This document shows, piece by piece, positions 15,910 through 24,594 of a stretch of DNA of 34,287 nt (position 1 is its first letter; each line of letters opens with the position of its first letter). Made by a program: the position numbers and the translations under genes. Below the pieces are notes generated by a model. That model did not search any database. It was not told the origin of the DNA and saw nothing but the letters and a program-made list of their open reading frames with translations. This stretch comes from Xanthobacter autotrophicus (GTDB taxonomy: Bacteria > Pseudomonadota > Alphaproteobacteria > Rhizobiales > Xanthobacteraceae), in the NCBI RefSeq assembly GCF_029991245.1, contig NZ_JAIVFO010000035.1:1-34287 (forward strand), given 5' to 3'.

Positions 15910-16380
15910 TCACGCTCCCTCGTCCTTTACCGGCTCCATCACCACGTAGGTGGAGGTGCTCGCCACGTGGGGCAAGGCGGAGATCTTCTCCCCCAGCACC
16001 TCGCGATACCGGCGGATGTCGCGGGTGCGCACCTTCAGAAGGTAGTCGAACGACCCCGCGATCATGTGGCAGGCCTCCACCTCCTTGATCCTGAGCACCG
16101 CCGCGTTGAAGGCGGAAAGCGCCTTCTCCGTGGTCTCGGAGAGCTTCACCTCGGTGAAGGCAATATGCTCAAGCCTGAGCTTCACCGGATTGAGCACGGC
16201 GCGGAAGCCGCGGATATAGCCCTCGTCCATCAGCCGCTTCAGCCGCGCCTGGCACGGGCTGCGTGACAGGCCCACCCGCGCCGCAAGGTCGGTGACGGAC
16301 ATGCGCCCATCCTCCACCAGCGCGGCGATGATGCGGGTGTCGAAGGCATCAATATGACTGTCTGATGTGTCATTATCCAT
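15910..16380 (-). CDS. putR: Lrp/AsnC-family regulator, PutR-like
   Basis: This 156-residue protein has an N-terminal helix-turn-helix (about residues 12-60; MSVTDLAARVGLSRSPCQARLKRL) and a C-terminal RAM/AsnC effector domain (about 75-150; EVEACHMIAGSFDYLLKV). It is divergent from putA with a 159-bp gap. In Agrobacterium, Rhodobacter and relatives, PutR is the Lrp-type activator of putA in response to proline, and it replaces the DNA-binding domain found on enteric PutA. Gene order and length fit this exactly. The name rests on context and family. The ATG at 16380 has only a weak ribosome site. Confidence 0.88.
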   Translation of the reverse strand: MDNDTSDSHIDAFDTRIIAALVEDGRMSVTDLAARVGLSRSPCQARLKRLMDEGYIRGFRAVLNPVKLRLEHIAFTEVKLSETTEKALSAFNAAVLRIKEVEACHMIAGSFDYLLKVRTRDIRRYREVLGEKISALPHVASTSTYVVMEPVKDEGA

Positions 16381-16539
16381 AAAACAGATCTCGATAAGCG
16401 GTCATTTAAAGTCAATATGATAGCTAGAAGGGCATATGAAAAGCCGGAATGATTTCCAGCTCTGGATTAGGATGTAAAAAGTCGTCGAAACCATCCCGTG
16501 CCGAGGCGATCCGCCGGCCGGGGGACGAGGAAACGCATC
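16381..16539. promoter_or_regulatory. putR/putA divergent control region
   Basis: This 159-bp spacer is clearly more AT-rich than its surroundings, notably at 16381-16480 (TCATTTAAAGTCAATATGATA and the stretch after it). Lrp-type regulators bind such bendable AT-rich DNA, so this is the likely PutR site and holds both promoters. I cannot place exact -35/-10 boxes. GAGGAAA precedes the putA ATG by about 7 nt. Confidence 0.5.
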
Positions 16540-19500
16540 ATGATCCGTGCCGCCGCCGCGCCTTGCGCCGCCCCTGAAACCGCTCCGCTCTTTGCCGGTT
16601 TCGCGCCGCCCGCCGGCCCGCGCCCGGCCCTGCGCGAGGCGCTGACCGCCGCGCACCGTCGCCCCGAGCGCGAACTGGTCGCCGAACTCCTGCCCGCCGC
16701 CCGCCTTCCGCTGGAGATGCGCGAGCGCATCGCCGCGCGGGCGGGGGATCTCGTCACCCGGCTGCGGGCGAAGCCGCGCGGCTCGGCGGTGGCGGCGCTG
16801 GTCCAGGAATACGCCCTCTCCAGCCAGGAGGGCGTCGCCCTCATGTGCCTTGCCGAGGCGCTGCTGCGCATTCCCGATACCGCGACCCGCGACGCGCTGA
16901 TCCGCGACAAGATCGGCCGTGGCGACTGGCAGGCGCATCTGGGCGGGCGCTCCCTGTTCGTGAACGCCGCCACCTGGGGCCTCGTCCTCACCGGCAGGCT
17001 CGCCGCCACCGCCGATGACGAGCGGCTGTCCACCGCCCTCACTCGCCTCGTGGCGCGCTGCGGCGAGCCGCTGATCCGGCACGCCGTTGATATGGCCATC
17101 GGGCTGATGGGCGCCGAGTTCGTCATGGGCCGCACCATTGGCGAGGCGCTGCACCGCGCCGGCAAGCGCGAGGCGCAGGGCTTCTCCTATTCCTTCGACA
17201 TGCTGGGCGAGGCGGCCATGACGGCGGCCGACGCGGAGCGCTACTTCGAGGCCTATGGCGCCGCCATCGAGGCCATCGGCAAGGCCTCGGCGGGGCGCGG
17301 CATCCACGCCGAGCCGGGCATCTCGGTGAAGCTCTCCGCGCTCCATCCGCGCTATGCCCGCGCGCAGGCCGGGCGGGTGATGGCGGAACTGCTGCCGCGT
17401 CTTGCATCCCTGGCGCTGCTGGCGCGGCGGTACGACATCGGCCTCAATATCGATGCGGAGGAGCAGGACCGCCTCGAACTCTCCCTCGACCTTCTGGAGG
17501 CGCTCGCCACCCATCCCGGCCTTGCCGGCTGGAACGGCATCGGCTTCGTGGTGCAGGCCTATGGCAAGCGGTGCCCGGCGGTGCTCGATTTCGTCATCGA
17601 TCTTGCCCGCCGCACCGGCCGGCGCCTCATGGTGCGGCTGGTGAAGGGCGCCTATTGGGATGCGGAGATCAAGCGCGCGCAGGTGGACGGCATGGCGGAC
17701 TTCCCCGTCTTCACCCGCAAGGTCCACACCGACCTGTGCTACCTCGCCTGCGCCCGCAAGCTGCTTGCGGCGCGCGATGCCGTCTTCCCCCAGTTCGCCA
17801 CCCACAATGCCCAGACGCTGGCGGCCATCTTTGAGCTGGCGGGGCCGGATTTCCGCGAGGGGGACTATGAGTTCCAGTGCCTCCACGGCATGGGCGAGCC
17901 GTTGTACGAGGAGGTGGTGGGGCCGCTCAACCGGCCGTGCCGCATCTATGCGCCCGTGGGCACCCACGAGACGCTGCTCGCCTATCTGGTGCGGCGGCTG
18001 CTGGAGAACGGCGCCAATTCCTCCTTCGTCCATCGCCTCGCCGATGACAGCGTGCCTCTGGCGGAGCTGATCGCCGATCCGGCCGAGACGGTGGCCGCCA
18101 TGGGAGACCCCGGCGCGCCCAGCCCTGCCATCGCCGCCCCGCGCGATCTGTATGGAACGCGGGCCAATTCGTGGGGCCTTGACCTTGCGAGCGACGGGGG
18201 GCTGGCCGCCCTGGGCCAGACCCTCGCATCGGGCCGCGCGACCCCGTGGCGGGCGGGGCCGGCGGACGGCGGCGGGCCGGCGCGGGCGGTGTTCAATCCG
18301 GGCGACCATCGCGACGGGGTGGGCGAGGTGCGCGAAGCCGGCGCCGACCATGTGGCGCGGGCGGTGGCGAGAGCCGACGGCGCAGCGCCCGGCTGGGCGG
18401 CGCGGACGGCCTCTGAACGGGCCGCGCCGCTGCGCGCCGCCGCCGACATGCTGGAGGCGCAGATGCCTCTTCTGCTCGGCCTCATCATGCGCGAGGCGGG
18501 CAAGTCCGCCGCCAATGCGGTGGCCGAGGTGCGCGAGGCGGTGGACTTCCTGCGCTATTATGCCGACGAGGCCACGATGCGCCTCACCCCGGATCATCGC
18601 CCGCTGGGGCCGGTGGCCTGCATCAGCCCGTGGAACTTCCCCCTTGCCATCTTCACCGGGCAGGTGGCGGCGGCGCTGGCGGCGGGCAATCCCGTGCTGG
18701 CCAAGCCGGCGGAGGAAACGCCCCTCGTCGCCGCCGAGGCGGTGCGCCTGCTCCACGCCGCCGGCATCCCGCAGGACGTGCTCCAGATCCTGCCCGGCGA
18801 CGGAAGTGTGGGCGCCGCGCTGGTGGCGGCGCATGAGGTGGCCGGGGTCCTGTTCACCGGCTCCACGGACGTGGCGCGGCGCATTGCCGGGGTGCTCGCG
18901 CGCCGCCTGTCGCCCACGGGACGACCGGTGCCGCTCATCGCCGAGACCGGCGGGCAGAATGCCATGATCGTGGACAGTTCCGCCCTGCCGGAGCAGGTGG
19001 TGGCGGACGTGCTCGCCTCGGCCTTCGACAGCGCCGGCCAGCGCTGCTCCGCCCTGCGGGTGCTGTGCCTGCAGGAGGAGGTGGCCGACCCCATGCTCGC
19101 CATGCTGAAGGGCGCCATGGCGGAACTGGAGGTCGGTCGCACGGATCGTTTGTCCGTGGATGTGGGCCCGGTCATCAACCCCGAGGCGCAAGCGGGCATC
19201 GAGGCCCACATCGCCGCCATGGCGGCGCGGGGCTTTCGCATCCATCGCCTGCCTTTGCCGGCGGAGGCGGCGAACGGCACCTTCGTGGCGCCAACGCTGA
19301 TCGAGATTTCGTCCATGGTCGATCTCACCCAAGAGGTGTTCGGCCCGGTGCTGCACGTGCTGCGCTGGCGGCGGGCGGATCTGTGCCGCCTTGTGGATGA
19401 CATCAACGCCACCGGCTACGGCCTCACCTTCGGCCTGCACACGCGGCTGGACGAGACCATCGCCGCGGTGACGGGCAGGGTGGAGGCCGGCAACCTTTAT

Positions 19501-20202
19501 GTGAACCGCAACATGATCGGCGCGGTGGTGGGGGTGCAGCCCTTCGGTGGGCGCGGTCTCTCCGGCACCGGGCCGAAGGCGGGCGGGCCGCTTTATCTCA
19601 GCCGGCTGGTCACGGGGCCGGCCTTCGCGCTGGGCGCGGGCACGCCGGACGGGGCGGCGCTGGCCTTTGCCGACTGGCTGGAGGGGCATGGGCGAAAGGA
19701 CGATGGGCTGGCGGTGCGGGCGCTGGCGGAGGCGGTGCCGCTCGGCCTCGTGCTGGAACTGCCCGGCCCGGTGGGCGAGCGCAACAGCTGGCGGCTGCGC
19801 CCGCGCGGCACGCTTCTGCTGCTTGCGACCACCGAGACCGGGCTGATGCGCCAGATCGGCATGGCGCTGGCCACCGGGAACCGCGCGGTGGTTGAGGCCC
19901 AGGCCGGGCTTGGCGCCCGGCTCGCGGACCTGCCGGCGGCGGTGGCGGCGCGCCTTCGCGGGGGCGGGAACGACGGGCCGTTCGCCGCGGCCCTGGCGGA
20001 AGGGGAGGGCGCGCAACTGGTAGCCGCTGCCGAACGCCTCGCGGCGCTGCCGGGGCCGATCGTGCCGCTCCATGGGGCGACGCCGGACGAGGTTGCGGCC
20101 TCGCCCTTCGCCTTTCCGGTGAACCTGCTGCTGGAAGAGGTCTCGCTGAGCGTGAACACGGCGGCGGCGGGCGGCAATGCGAGCCTTCTGGCCGTGGCCT
20201 GA
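16540..20202 (+). CDS. putA: Bifunctional proline dehydrogenase / P5C dehydrogenase
   Basis: This 1220-residue PutA oxidises proline to glutamate in two steps, with FAD in the first and NAD in the second, normally at the inner membrane face. The proline dehydrogenase barrel covers about residues 170-460 (GLNIDAEEQDRLELSLDLLE, VKGAYWDAEIKRAQ, FATHNAQT, CLHGMGEPLYEEV). The P5C dehydrogenase covers about 530-1010, with E802 in IAETGGQNAM and catalytic C836 in SAGQRCSALR, and VNRNMIGAVVGVQPFGG near its end. There is no N-terminal ribbon-helix-helix domain, unlike the roughly 1320-residue enteric form; control instead falls to the divergent putR. The ATG at 16540 is chosen over an earlier in-frame ATG (16498) because GAGGAAA precedes it. 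Confidence 0.97.
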   Translation: MIRAAAAPCAAPETAPLFAGFAPPAGPRPALREALTAAHRRPERELVAELLPAARLPLEMRERIAARAGDLVTRLRAKPRGSAVAALVQEYALSSQEGVALMCLAEALLRIPDTATRDALIRDKIGRGDWQAHLGGRSLFVNAATWGLVLTGRLAATADDERLSTALTRLVARCGEPLIRHAVDMAIGLMGAEFVMGRTIGEALHRAGKREAQGFSYSFDMLGEAAMTAADAERYFEAYGAAIEAIGKASAGRGIHAEPGISVKLSALHPRYARAQAGRVMAELLPRLASLALLARRYDIGLNIDAEEQDRLELSLDLLEALATHPGLAGWNGIGFVVQAYGKRCPAVLDFVIDLARRTGRRLMVRLVKGAYWDAEIKRAQVDGMADFPVFTRKVHTDLCYLACARKLLAARDAVFPQFATHNAQTLAAIFELAGPDFREGDYEFQCLHGMGEPLYEEVVGPLNRPCRIYAPVGTHETLLAYLVRRLLENGANSSFVHRLADDSVPLAELIADPAETVAAMGDPGAPSPAIAAPRDLYGTRANSWGLDLASDGGLAALGQTLASGRATPWRAGPADGGGPARAVFNPGDHRDGVGEVREAGADHVARAVARADGAAPGWAARTASERAAPLRAAADMLEAQMPLLLGLIMREAGKSAANAVAEVREAVDFLRYYADEATMRLTPDHRPLGPVACISPWNFPLAIFTGQVAAALAAGNPVLAKPAEETPLVAAEAVRLLHAAGIPQDVLQILPGDGSVGAALVAAHEVAGVLFTGSTDVARRIAGVLARRLSPTGRPVPLIAETGGQNAMIVDSSALPEQVVADVLASAFDSAGQRCSALRVLCLQEEVADPMLAMLKGAMAELEVGRTDRLSVDVGPVINPEAQAGIEAHIAAMAARGFRIHRLPLPAEAANGTFVAPTLIEISSMVDLTQEVFGPVLHVLRWRRADLCRLVDDINATGYGLTFGLHTRLDETIAAVTGRVEAGNLYVNRNMIGAVVGVQPFGGRGLSGTGPKAGGPLYLSRLVTGPAFALGAGTPDGAALAFADWLEGHGRKDDGLAVRALAEAVPLGLVLELPGPVGERNSWRLRPRGTLLLLATTETGLMRQIGMALATGNRAVVEAQAGLGARLADLPAAVAARLRGGGNDGPFAAALAEGEGAQLVAAAERLAALPGPIVPLHGATPDEVAASPFAFPVNLLLEEVSLSVNTAAAGGNASLLAVA

Positions 20203-20224
20203 ACCCGCAACCGCCCGAACGCGG

Positions 20225-20494
20225 CTATTGCTTGCGCAGGCTGGCGGCCAGCGCGCCGAGGCTCGCCTGGCAGGGCGGCGTCACCTCGTCCTTGTGCTCC
20301 TTGAGGCATTGGACAAGGCGTCCGCCACCCGGCTGGATGCCCGCGCACAGCTTCTTCACGTCGGCCTCGCAGGCGGTGCGCAGGGCGTTGAGCTGCTCGG
20401 CGGTCTGCGCCCGGGCGCCCGAGGCGAGCCCCAGGGTGAGACCGAACGCCACCAGCGGTACGGCAAGCATCGCGGCAAGAGCGGCACGGGACAT
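20225..20494 (-). CDS. Small secreted cysteine-rich-repeat protein
   Basis: This 89-residue protein has a cleavable signal peptide (residues 1-30, ending ASGARAQ) and one copy of the GLG1-type cysteine-rich repeat: four Cys at 42, 50, 63 and 75 in the pattern C-x7-C-x12-C-x11-C, with ADVKKLCAGIQPGGGRLVQC as its core. Small alphaproteobacterial exported proteins with this repeat are common and uncharacterised. The ATG at 20494 has AGGAG about 8 nt upstream; the frame is open further upstream without signal. It converges on putA with only 22 bp between the stops. Confidence 0.85.
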   Translation of the reverse strand: MSRAALAAMLAVPLVAFGLTLGLASGARAQTAEQLNALRTACEADVKKLCAGIQPGGGRLVQCLKEHKDEVTPPCQASLGALAASLRKQ

Positions 20495-20573
20495 GATGGT
20501 TCTCCTGATCTGGCGCATTCCCCGCGCCCAGGGGGATCTCGGGAACGGCCGTATGGCCTTGTTCATCGCCTGT

Positions 20574-20607
20574 GCGTCACGCGAGCCGGTATCCGATGTG
20601 CCCGAAG
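20574..20607. repeat. Degenerate copy of the GGTATCC dispersed repeat
   Basis: TCACGCGAGCCGGTATCC (20577-20594) matches the core of the element at 6601-6672 with one substitution, and CCCGAAG follows where the other copy has CTCGAAG. It lies in the 262-bp gap upstream of the small Cys-rich gene. A shorter match, GGCCGGTATCCG, occurs at about 21781. Confidence 0.45.
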
Positions 20608-20732
20608 GGGCCGCTCCGGACGACAGGGGAACGGTGCGAGTCTGACGGTTCCGGATTGCGGCAGCATGCCGGGCGCGTGACGATGGATGACAAAATGTAA
20701 CAGGCGCAGGAGGACAGCGGGAGCGGCCGGGA

Positions 20733-20750
20733 GCGCCGGCCCGCCGGCGC
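20733..20750 (-). terminator. GC hairpin after the dehydrogenase gene
   Basis: GCGCCGGC and GCCGGCGC form a near-perfect palindrome beginning 6 nt beyond the stop of the minus-strand dehydrogenase gene. There is no T-run, so if it ends transcription it does so without the classical tract. Confidence 0.4.
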
Positions 20751-20756
20751 CCTCCC

Positions 20757-21680
20757 TCAGGCGCCCGGCAGCTTCGTTCCGGTGATCTGCGCATAGAGCC
20801 GCGCCACGGAGGCGTCGTCATCGCGTCCCATGCCGGAGGCGGACGCGGCGATGAACATCTGCAGCGCGGCGGCGGAGACCGGCACCGGGAACCTGGCACT
20901 GCGGGCCATGTCCTGGATGATGCCGAGGTCCTTCACGAAGATGTCCACCGCGCTCCTCGGGCTGTAGTCGCCGGACAGCACATGGGGCATGCGGTTCTCG
21001 AACATCCAGCTGTGGCCGGCGGAGGCGGTGATCACCTCATACACCTTCTTGAGGTCGAGCCCCTGCCGCGCGGCAAACGCCATGGCCTCGCAGGCCGCGG
21101 CGATGTGCACGCCGGCAAGCAGCTGGTTGATCATCTTGAAGGCCGCGCCCGCCCCCGGCGCATCGCCCAGCGTGTAGAGCTTCGCCGCCATGGCATCCAG
21201 GGCCGGGTGGGCCCTGGCGAAGGCCGCCGCACTGCCGGACGCGAGGATGGTGAGCGCGCCTTCCGCCGCCCGCTGCGCGCCGCCCGAGATGGGGGCGTCG
21301 AGATAGTGCCGCCCCGTGGCTTCGAGCCGCGCGGCAAGGGCGCGGGCCACGTCCGGGTCCATGGTGGCGCAGGAGATGAAGACCGCGCCTTCCGGCAGCG
21401 CCTGCGCCACGCCTTCGGGGCCGAACAGGATGGCCTCGGTCTGCGCGGCGTTCACCACCACGCTCACCACCATGTCGGCGCCCTCCGCCACCTCTGCCGG
21501 CGATGCGGCGCCGCGACCGCCCTGCGTCACGAAGCGGGCCACAGCCTCCGGACCCACATCGCAGCCGGCCACGTCGAGGCCCGCCCGCAACAGGGATAGC
21601 GCCATGCCGAAGCCCATGGAGCCGAGCCCCACGACGCCGGCGCGCCTGGTGGTGGTGTGCGTTTCCCCGGTGCTGGTCAT
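20757..21680 (-). CDS. 3-hydroxyisobutyrate dehydrogenase-family enzyme, L-threonate dehydrogenase-like
   Basis: This 307-residue beta-hydroxyacid dehydrogenase has the Rossmann motif GVVGLGSMGFGMA (about residues 15-27), the substrate-binding DAPISGGAQRA at 128-138, and the catalytic Lys K182 in AAFKMINQLLAG. The form AFKMINQLLAGVHIAAACEAMAF is that of the LtnD (L-threonate dehydrogenase) branch rather than 3-hydroxyisobutyrate or tartronate semialdehyde reductases. No LtnD partner genes (otnK, otnC, otnI) are nearby, so the substrate is not certain. The ATG at 21680 has GGGAG 8 nt upstream; the frame is open 29 codons further out with no ribosome site seen. Confidence 0.9.
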   Translation of the reverse strand: MTSTGETHTTTRRAGVVGLGSMGFGMALSLLRAGLDVAGCDVGPEAVARFVTQGGRGAASPAEVAEGADMVVSVVVNAAQTEAILFGPEGVAQALPEGAVFISCATMDPDVARALAARLEATGRHYLDAPISGGAQRAAEGALTILASGSAAAFARAHPALDAMAAKLYTLGDAPGAGAAFKMINQLLAGVHIAAACEAMAFAARQGLDLKKVYEVITASAGHSWMFENRMPHVLSGDYSPRSAVDIFVKDLGIIQDMARSARFPVPVSAAALQMFIAASASGMGRDDDASVARLYAQITGTKLPGA

Positions 21681-21810
21681 GGGCCTGCTCCCTGTTTGCG
21701 GCACCGGTATCGACCATCGGCGCCCCTTGCTTTTCGCTTTTGTAGGAGCACCGGCGGACGCGATCAAATCGTTTCAACCGGGCCGGTATCCGCCCACACG
21801 CACAAATGAA

Positions 21811-21840
21811 AAGAGCCCGTTCCGGAGGGGACGGGCTCTT
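21811..21840 (-). terminator. Rho-independent terminator
   Basis: AAGAGCCCGT pairs perfectly with ACGGGCTCTT around a 10-nt loop. Read on the minus strand, the stem ends in CTCTTTTCATTTG, a modest T-run, so it fits the end of the polysaccharide deacetylase gene, which stops 94 nt upstream. It also insulates the dehydrogenase gene that follows in the same direction. Confidence 0.82.
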
Positions 21841-21933
21841 GGGTTCGAACGGAGGGAAGCTTGGTCTTGCCAATGGCTCCGGACTTCGACCGGGGCCGGG
21901 AGGGTTTGCTCAATCGCTGCGCGGGGTTTGGTG

Positions 21934-22929
21934 TCAGTAAACGCCGCCGGCGCGCTGCTGCGGGGCGGCGCCGGCCGCCGGCTTCGCGGGCTTGGCATCC
22001 GGCTTGGCCGCGGTGGAGGCGGGCTTCGGCTTCTGGGGCTTCTGCTGGGCCTGCTGCGGCTTGCCGTTGGGCAGGGCGGCGACGAGCTGCACCTTCGGCG
22101 TCTTGTCCATGGCGACGAGGTCGGACAGGGTGCCGAACTTGTAGCCCTTGGCGATCAGCTCATCGAGGATGCGCGGCATGGCCGCCACCGTGGTGGGATA
22201 GATGTCGTGCGACAGCACGATGGCGCCCGGAGCCGCCTGCGCCATGATGGCGTCATGGACCTTCTGGCTGTCGCGGAATTTCCAGTCGTTCGGGTCCACC
22301 GACCAGTTGACGATGGTGAGGCCGAACTTCTCCTCGATATAGGTGCGCAGCGTCGGCTTCATGGAGCCATAGGGCGGACGCAGATACATGGGCCGCTTGC
22401 CGGTGACCTGGAAGATGGCCTCGGACGTATTGCCCAGTTCCTTGTCCACCGCCGCCTGGCTGATGCGCGTCAGCTGCGGATGGCTCCAGGAATGGCTGCC
22501 GATCTCGTGGCCCTCGTCGGCGATCATCTTGAGCACTTCCGGGTGCTTGGCCACCATGTTGCCGAGCACGAAGAAAGTGGCCTTGATGCCGCGTTCCTTG
22601 AGCATGGCAAGCAATTGCGGCGTCGTCTCCGGGCTGGGGCCGTCGTCGAACGTCAGGGCGATGTAATTGCCATCCACGTTGAACGACTTGTAGGTGTAGT
22701 TCTTGCGCGGGGTCACCACCGGCGGGGGAGCCGGTGCGGGCGCCGGCGCCACGGCCTCAGCCTGCGCGCCCTTTCCCTGCCCGCCCTGCGCGTTTTGGGA
22801 GATGGACTGCGTGGTGGCAGGTCCATCGTCCCTCACGGCCTTGGCGGACGTGAGCATGGGGGAGATCGCCACGCCTGCGCCAACGGCGCTCGCGACCAGA
22901 ATACCAGAAACGATCAGGAGCGGCTTCAC
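21934..22929 (-). CDS. Membrane-anchored polysaccharide deacetylase (NodB fold)
   Basis: This 331-residue protein is a carbohydrate esterase family 4 deacetylase. All five usual motifs are present: TFDDGP at 93-98 (D95 catalytic base, D96 metal), HSWSH with metal ligands H146 and H150, RPPYG at 184-188, the VNWSVDPNDW stretch, and LSHD with H241. Residues 1-22 form a signal anchor (LLIVSGILVASAVGAGVAI). A Gln/Ala/Pro-rich linker lies at 40-75 and a Lys/Pro/Ala-rich tail at about 283-331. It should remove N- or O-acetyl groups from peptidoglycan or another envelope glycan in the periplasm; the true glycan is unknown. The start is GTG at 22929 with GGGAAG about 8-11 nt upstream. The gene appears to stand alone and is followed by the hairpin at 21811-21840. 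Confidence 0.94.
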   Translation of the reverse strand: MKPLLIVSGILVASAVGAGVAISPMLTSAKAVRDDGPATTQSISQNAQGGQGKGAQAEAVAPAPAPAPPPVVTPRKNYTYKSFNVDGNYIALTFDDGPSPETTPQLLAMLKERGIKATFFVLGNMVAKHPEVLKMIADEGHEIGSHSWSHPQLTRISQAAVDKELGNTSEAIFQVTGKRPMYLRPPYGSMKPTLRTYIEEKFGLTIVNWSVDPNDWKFRDSQKVHDAIMAQAAPGAIVLSHDIYPTTVAAMPRILDELIAKGYKFGTLSDLVAMDKTPKVQLVAALPNGKPQQAQQKPQKPKPASTAAKPDAKPAKPAAGAAPQQRAGGVY

Positions 22930-23473
22930 GGTGGCGGCTTCCCAGCTGTAATTCCATCAGGCTACAGCCTCACGCGTTTTTGTGGATAAATCGTGAAGCG
23001 CAGCCGTCGCCGGCGCCCTTTTCCGCCGAAACGGCACTTTATTCCCGTCCGCGACGGGGCGGGGTACCGGCGATGGTGCCTTGTTCCGTCAGCGCCGCCT
23101 CGGAGCCGCCGGCCCCAGGGGCGCATGGTGGCGCATGGTGGCGCTGATCCATGGCGCCAAACCGCGCCTGCGCCCCATGCCCGATGCGGGATCACCGGAG
23201 CCACGCTGGCGAAGACGCGGCCGGTCAGAAGCGTGTTGCGGTTTGGCGCACCAATCATTCGAGCACGCCGGTGCGGGAGGAGAACTGCGCCGGAATGCGG
23301 CCAAGGCTTGACATCTCTGTATCAATCTTTTCTATAGAAATAATATATTAGAGGTGGATCTGGTCGGGTGAGCCCATCCGAGCGGCGATTCCGTCTCTCG
23401 GCTCCAGGAATAAGGCCGCGTTATCCGATCCGCCTGCGATGCAGGCCGACCGGAGCGTGTTCAGGGGTAAGCC
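22930..23473. other. Intergenic region upstream of the organosulfur operon
   Basis: These 544 bp hold no gene I can support: the short frames here are Arg/Pro-rich and lack ribosome sites. It should carry the promoter of the deacetylase gene (-) at its left end and that of the organosulfur operon (+) at its right. The right end has an abrupt AT-rich patch (about 23308-23355). A 10-bp GGCGCATGGT direct repeat occurs twice near 23123-23143. Confidence 0.5.
23308..23340 (+). promoter_or_regulatory. Candidate promoter and palindrome for the organosulfur operon
   Basis: TTGACA at 23308-23313 is a perfect -35 box. TATAGA at 23333-23338 (19-bp spacing) or TCTATA at 23331-23336 (17-bp spacing) could serve as -10. 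The -10 lies inside the perfect 12-bp palindrome TTTCTATAGAAA (23329-23340), a possible operator. The start codon of the first operon gene is about 130 nt downstream. A CysB/Cbl-like or other sulfur-responsive regulator would be expected; none is encoded in the window. Confidence 0.5.
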
Positions 23474-24561
23474 ATGTCCGTTCCTCCCCTCCGTATCGGC
23501 GTCTGGGCGCCCGTCCACGGGCCGCGCGCGGCGCTTCAGGACCCGGCCGAGCCGTTCAATGCGTCCTGGGAGCACAATCGCGACACGGTGCTCCAGGCCG
23601 AGGCACTGGGATATGACGCGACGCTGGTGGCCCAGCACACGGTGAACCCGCACCTGCCGGACCACGACCAGCTTGAGGCCTGGACCGCATCCGCCGCGCT
23701 GGCGGCGCTCACCAGCCGCATCGAGATCATCGCCGCCATCAAGCCCTATCTCTACCACCCGGTGGTGCTGGCGAAGATGGCGCTGCAGATCGAGAACATC
23801 TCGCGCGCGGGCGCTTCGCCTTCAATCTCGTCAACGCCTGGAACCGCGCGGAATTCGAGAAGGCGGGCATCCCCTTCGGCGAGCATGACGAGCGCTATGC
23901 GTATGGCCGCGAGTGGATCACCGTGGTGGAACGGCTCATCCGTGGCGAGAACGTGACCCATAAGGGCGAGAACTTCGCCCTCACCGATTATCTACTCACC
24001 CCGAAGGACCTCCACCGCGCCCGGCCACGCATCTATCTCGGCGGGGAATCCGAGCCCGCCCGCGCGCTGGCGGCGGATGCGGCGGACGTGTTCTTCATCA
24101 ACGGCCAGCCGCTGGAGGACGTGACCGCCTTCATCGCCGACCTGAGGCGCCGCCCGCGCACGCTTGCGCCCTTGTCCTTCGGCTTGGCCGCCTTCGTCAT
24201 CGCGCGGGAGACCGAGCGGGAGGCGCAGGAGGAATACCAGCGGCTCGCGGCGCTGGCCGCCAGGGATGCGTCGGTGCGCGCCGCCCAGGCCGCGCGGACC
24301 GATCCCAACGTGGTCATGGTGAAGACCTTCGCCAAGTCGGAGCGCGTGGGCACCAATGGTGGCACGGCGGCGGGGCTGGTGGGCAGCTACGACCAGGTGG
24401 CCGAGCGCATCCGCGCCTTCCATGCCGCCGGCATCGAATTGTTCATGCTGCAGTTCCAGCCGCTCACCGTCGAGCTCAACCGCTTCGCGCAGGAGGTGTT
24501 TCCGCGCCTCGGCCGCGCCGCGCCGCCGCGCGTGGAACTGCGCCAGTCGCAGGCCGGCTGA
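23474..24561 (+). pseudogene. LLM-class flavin monooxygenase, frameshifted
   Basis: The reading frame is split. The first frame (from ATG 23474) gives a luciferase-like N-terminus (RIGVWAPVHG, AEALGYDATLVAQHT, IEIIAAIKPYLYHPVVLAKM) as far as LQIENISR. It then turns into family-less sequence at about 23801-23811. The next frame continues with GRFAFNLVNAWNRAEFEKAG and runs through RPRIYLGGESEPARALA to the stop at 24561. The break lies in TCGCGCGCGGGCGC; removing one CG pair gives ISRGRF, the expected family sequence. If intact, it would be a roughly 360-residue FMNH2-dependent monooxygenase of the SsuD/SfnG type that releases sulfite from organosulfur compounds. It heads an intact operon, so a sequencing error in the CG run is possible, as is a recent mutation. 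Confidence 0.85.
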
Positions 24562-24594
24562 GCCCTTCTCTTAATCCCTCGCCCCGAGGTTATC

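Noticed and set aside
16402-20073. 1223-codon open frame antisense to putA
   Set aside because: The sequence is His/Arg/Gly-rich without any family motif, and putA on the other strand is complete with catalytic residues; it is a high-GC shadow frame.
23923-24561. A separate 212-residue gene starting at the internal ATG
   Set aside because: It is the C-terminal half of the same flavin monooxygenase; family sequence continues upstream of that ATG in the same frame back to the frameshift.
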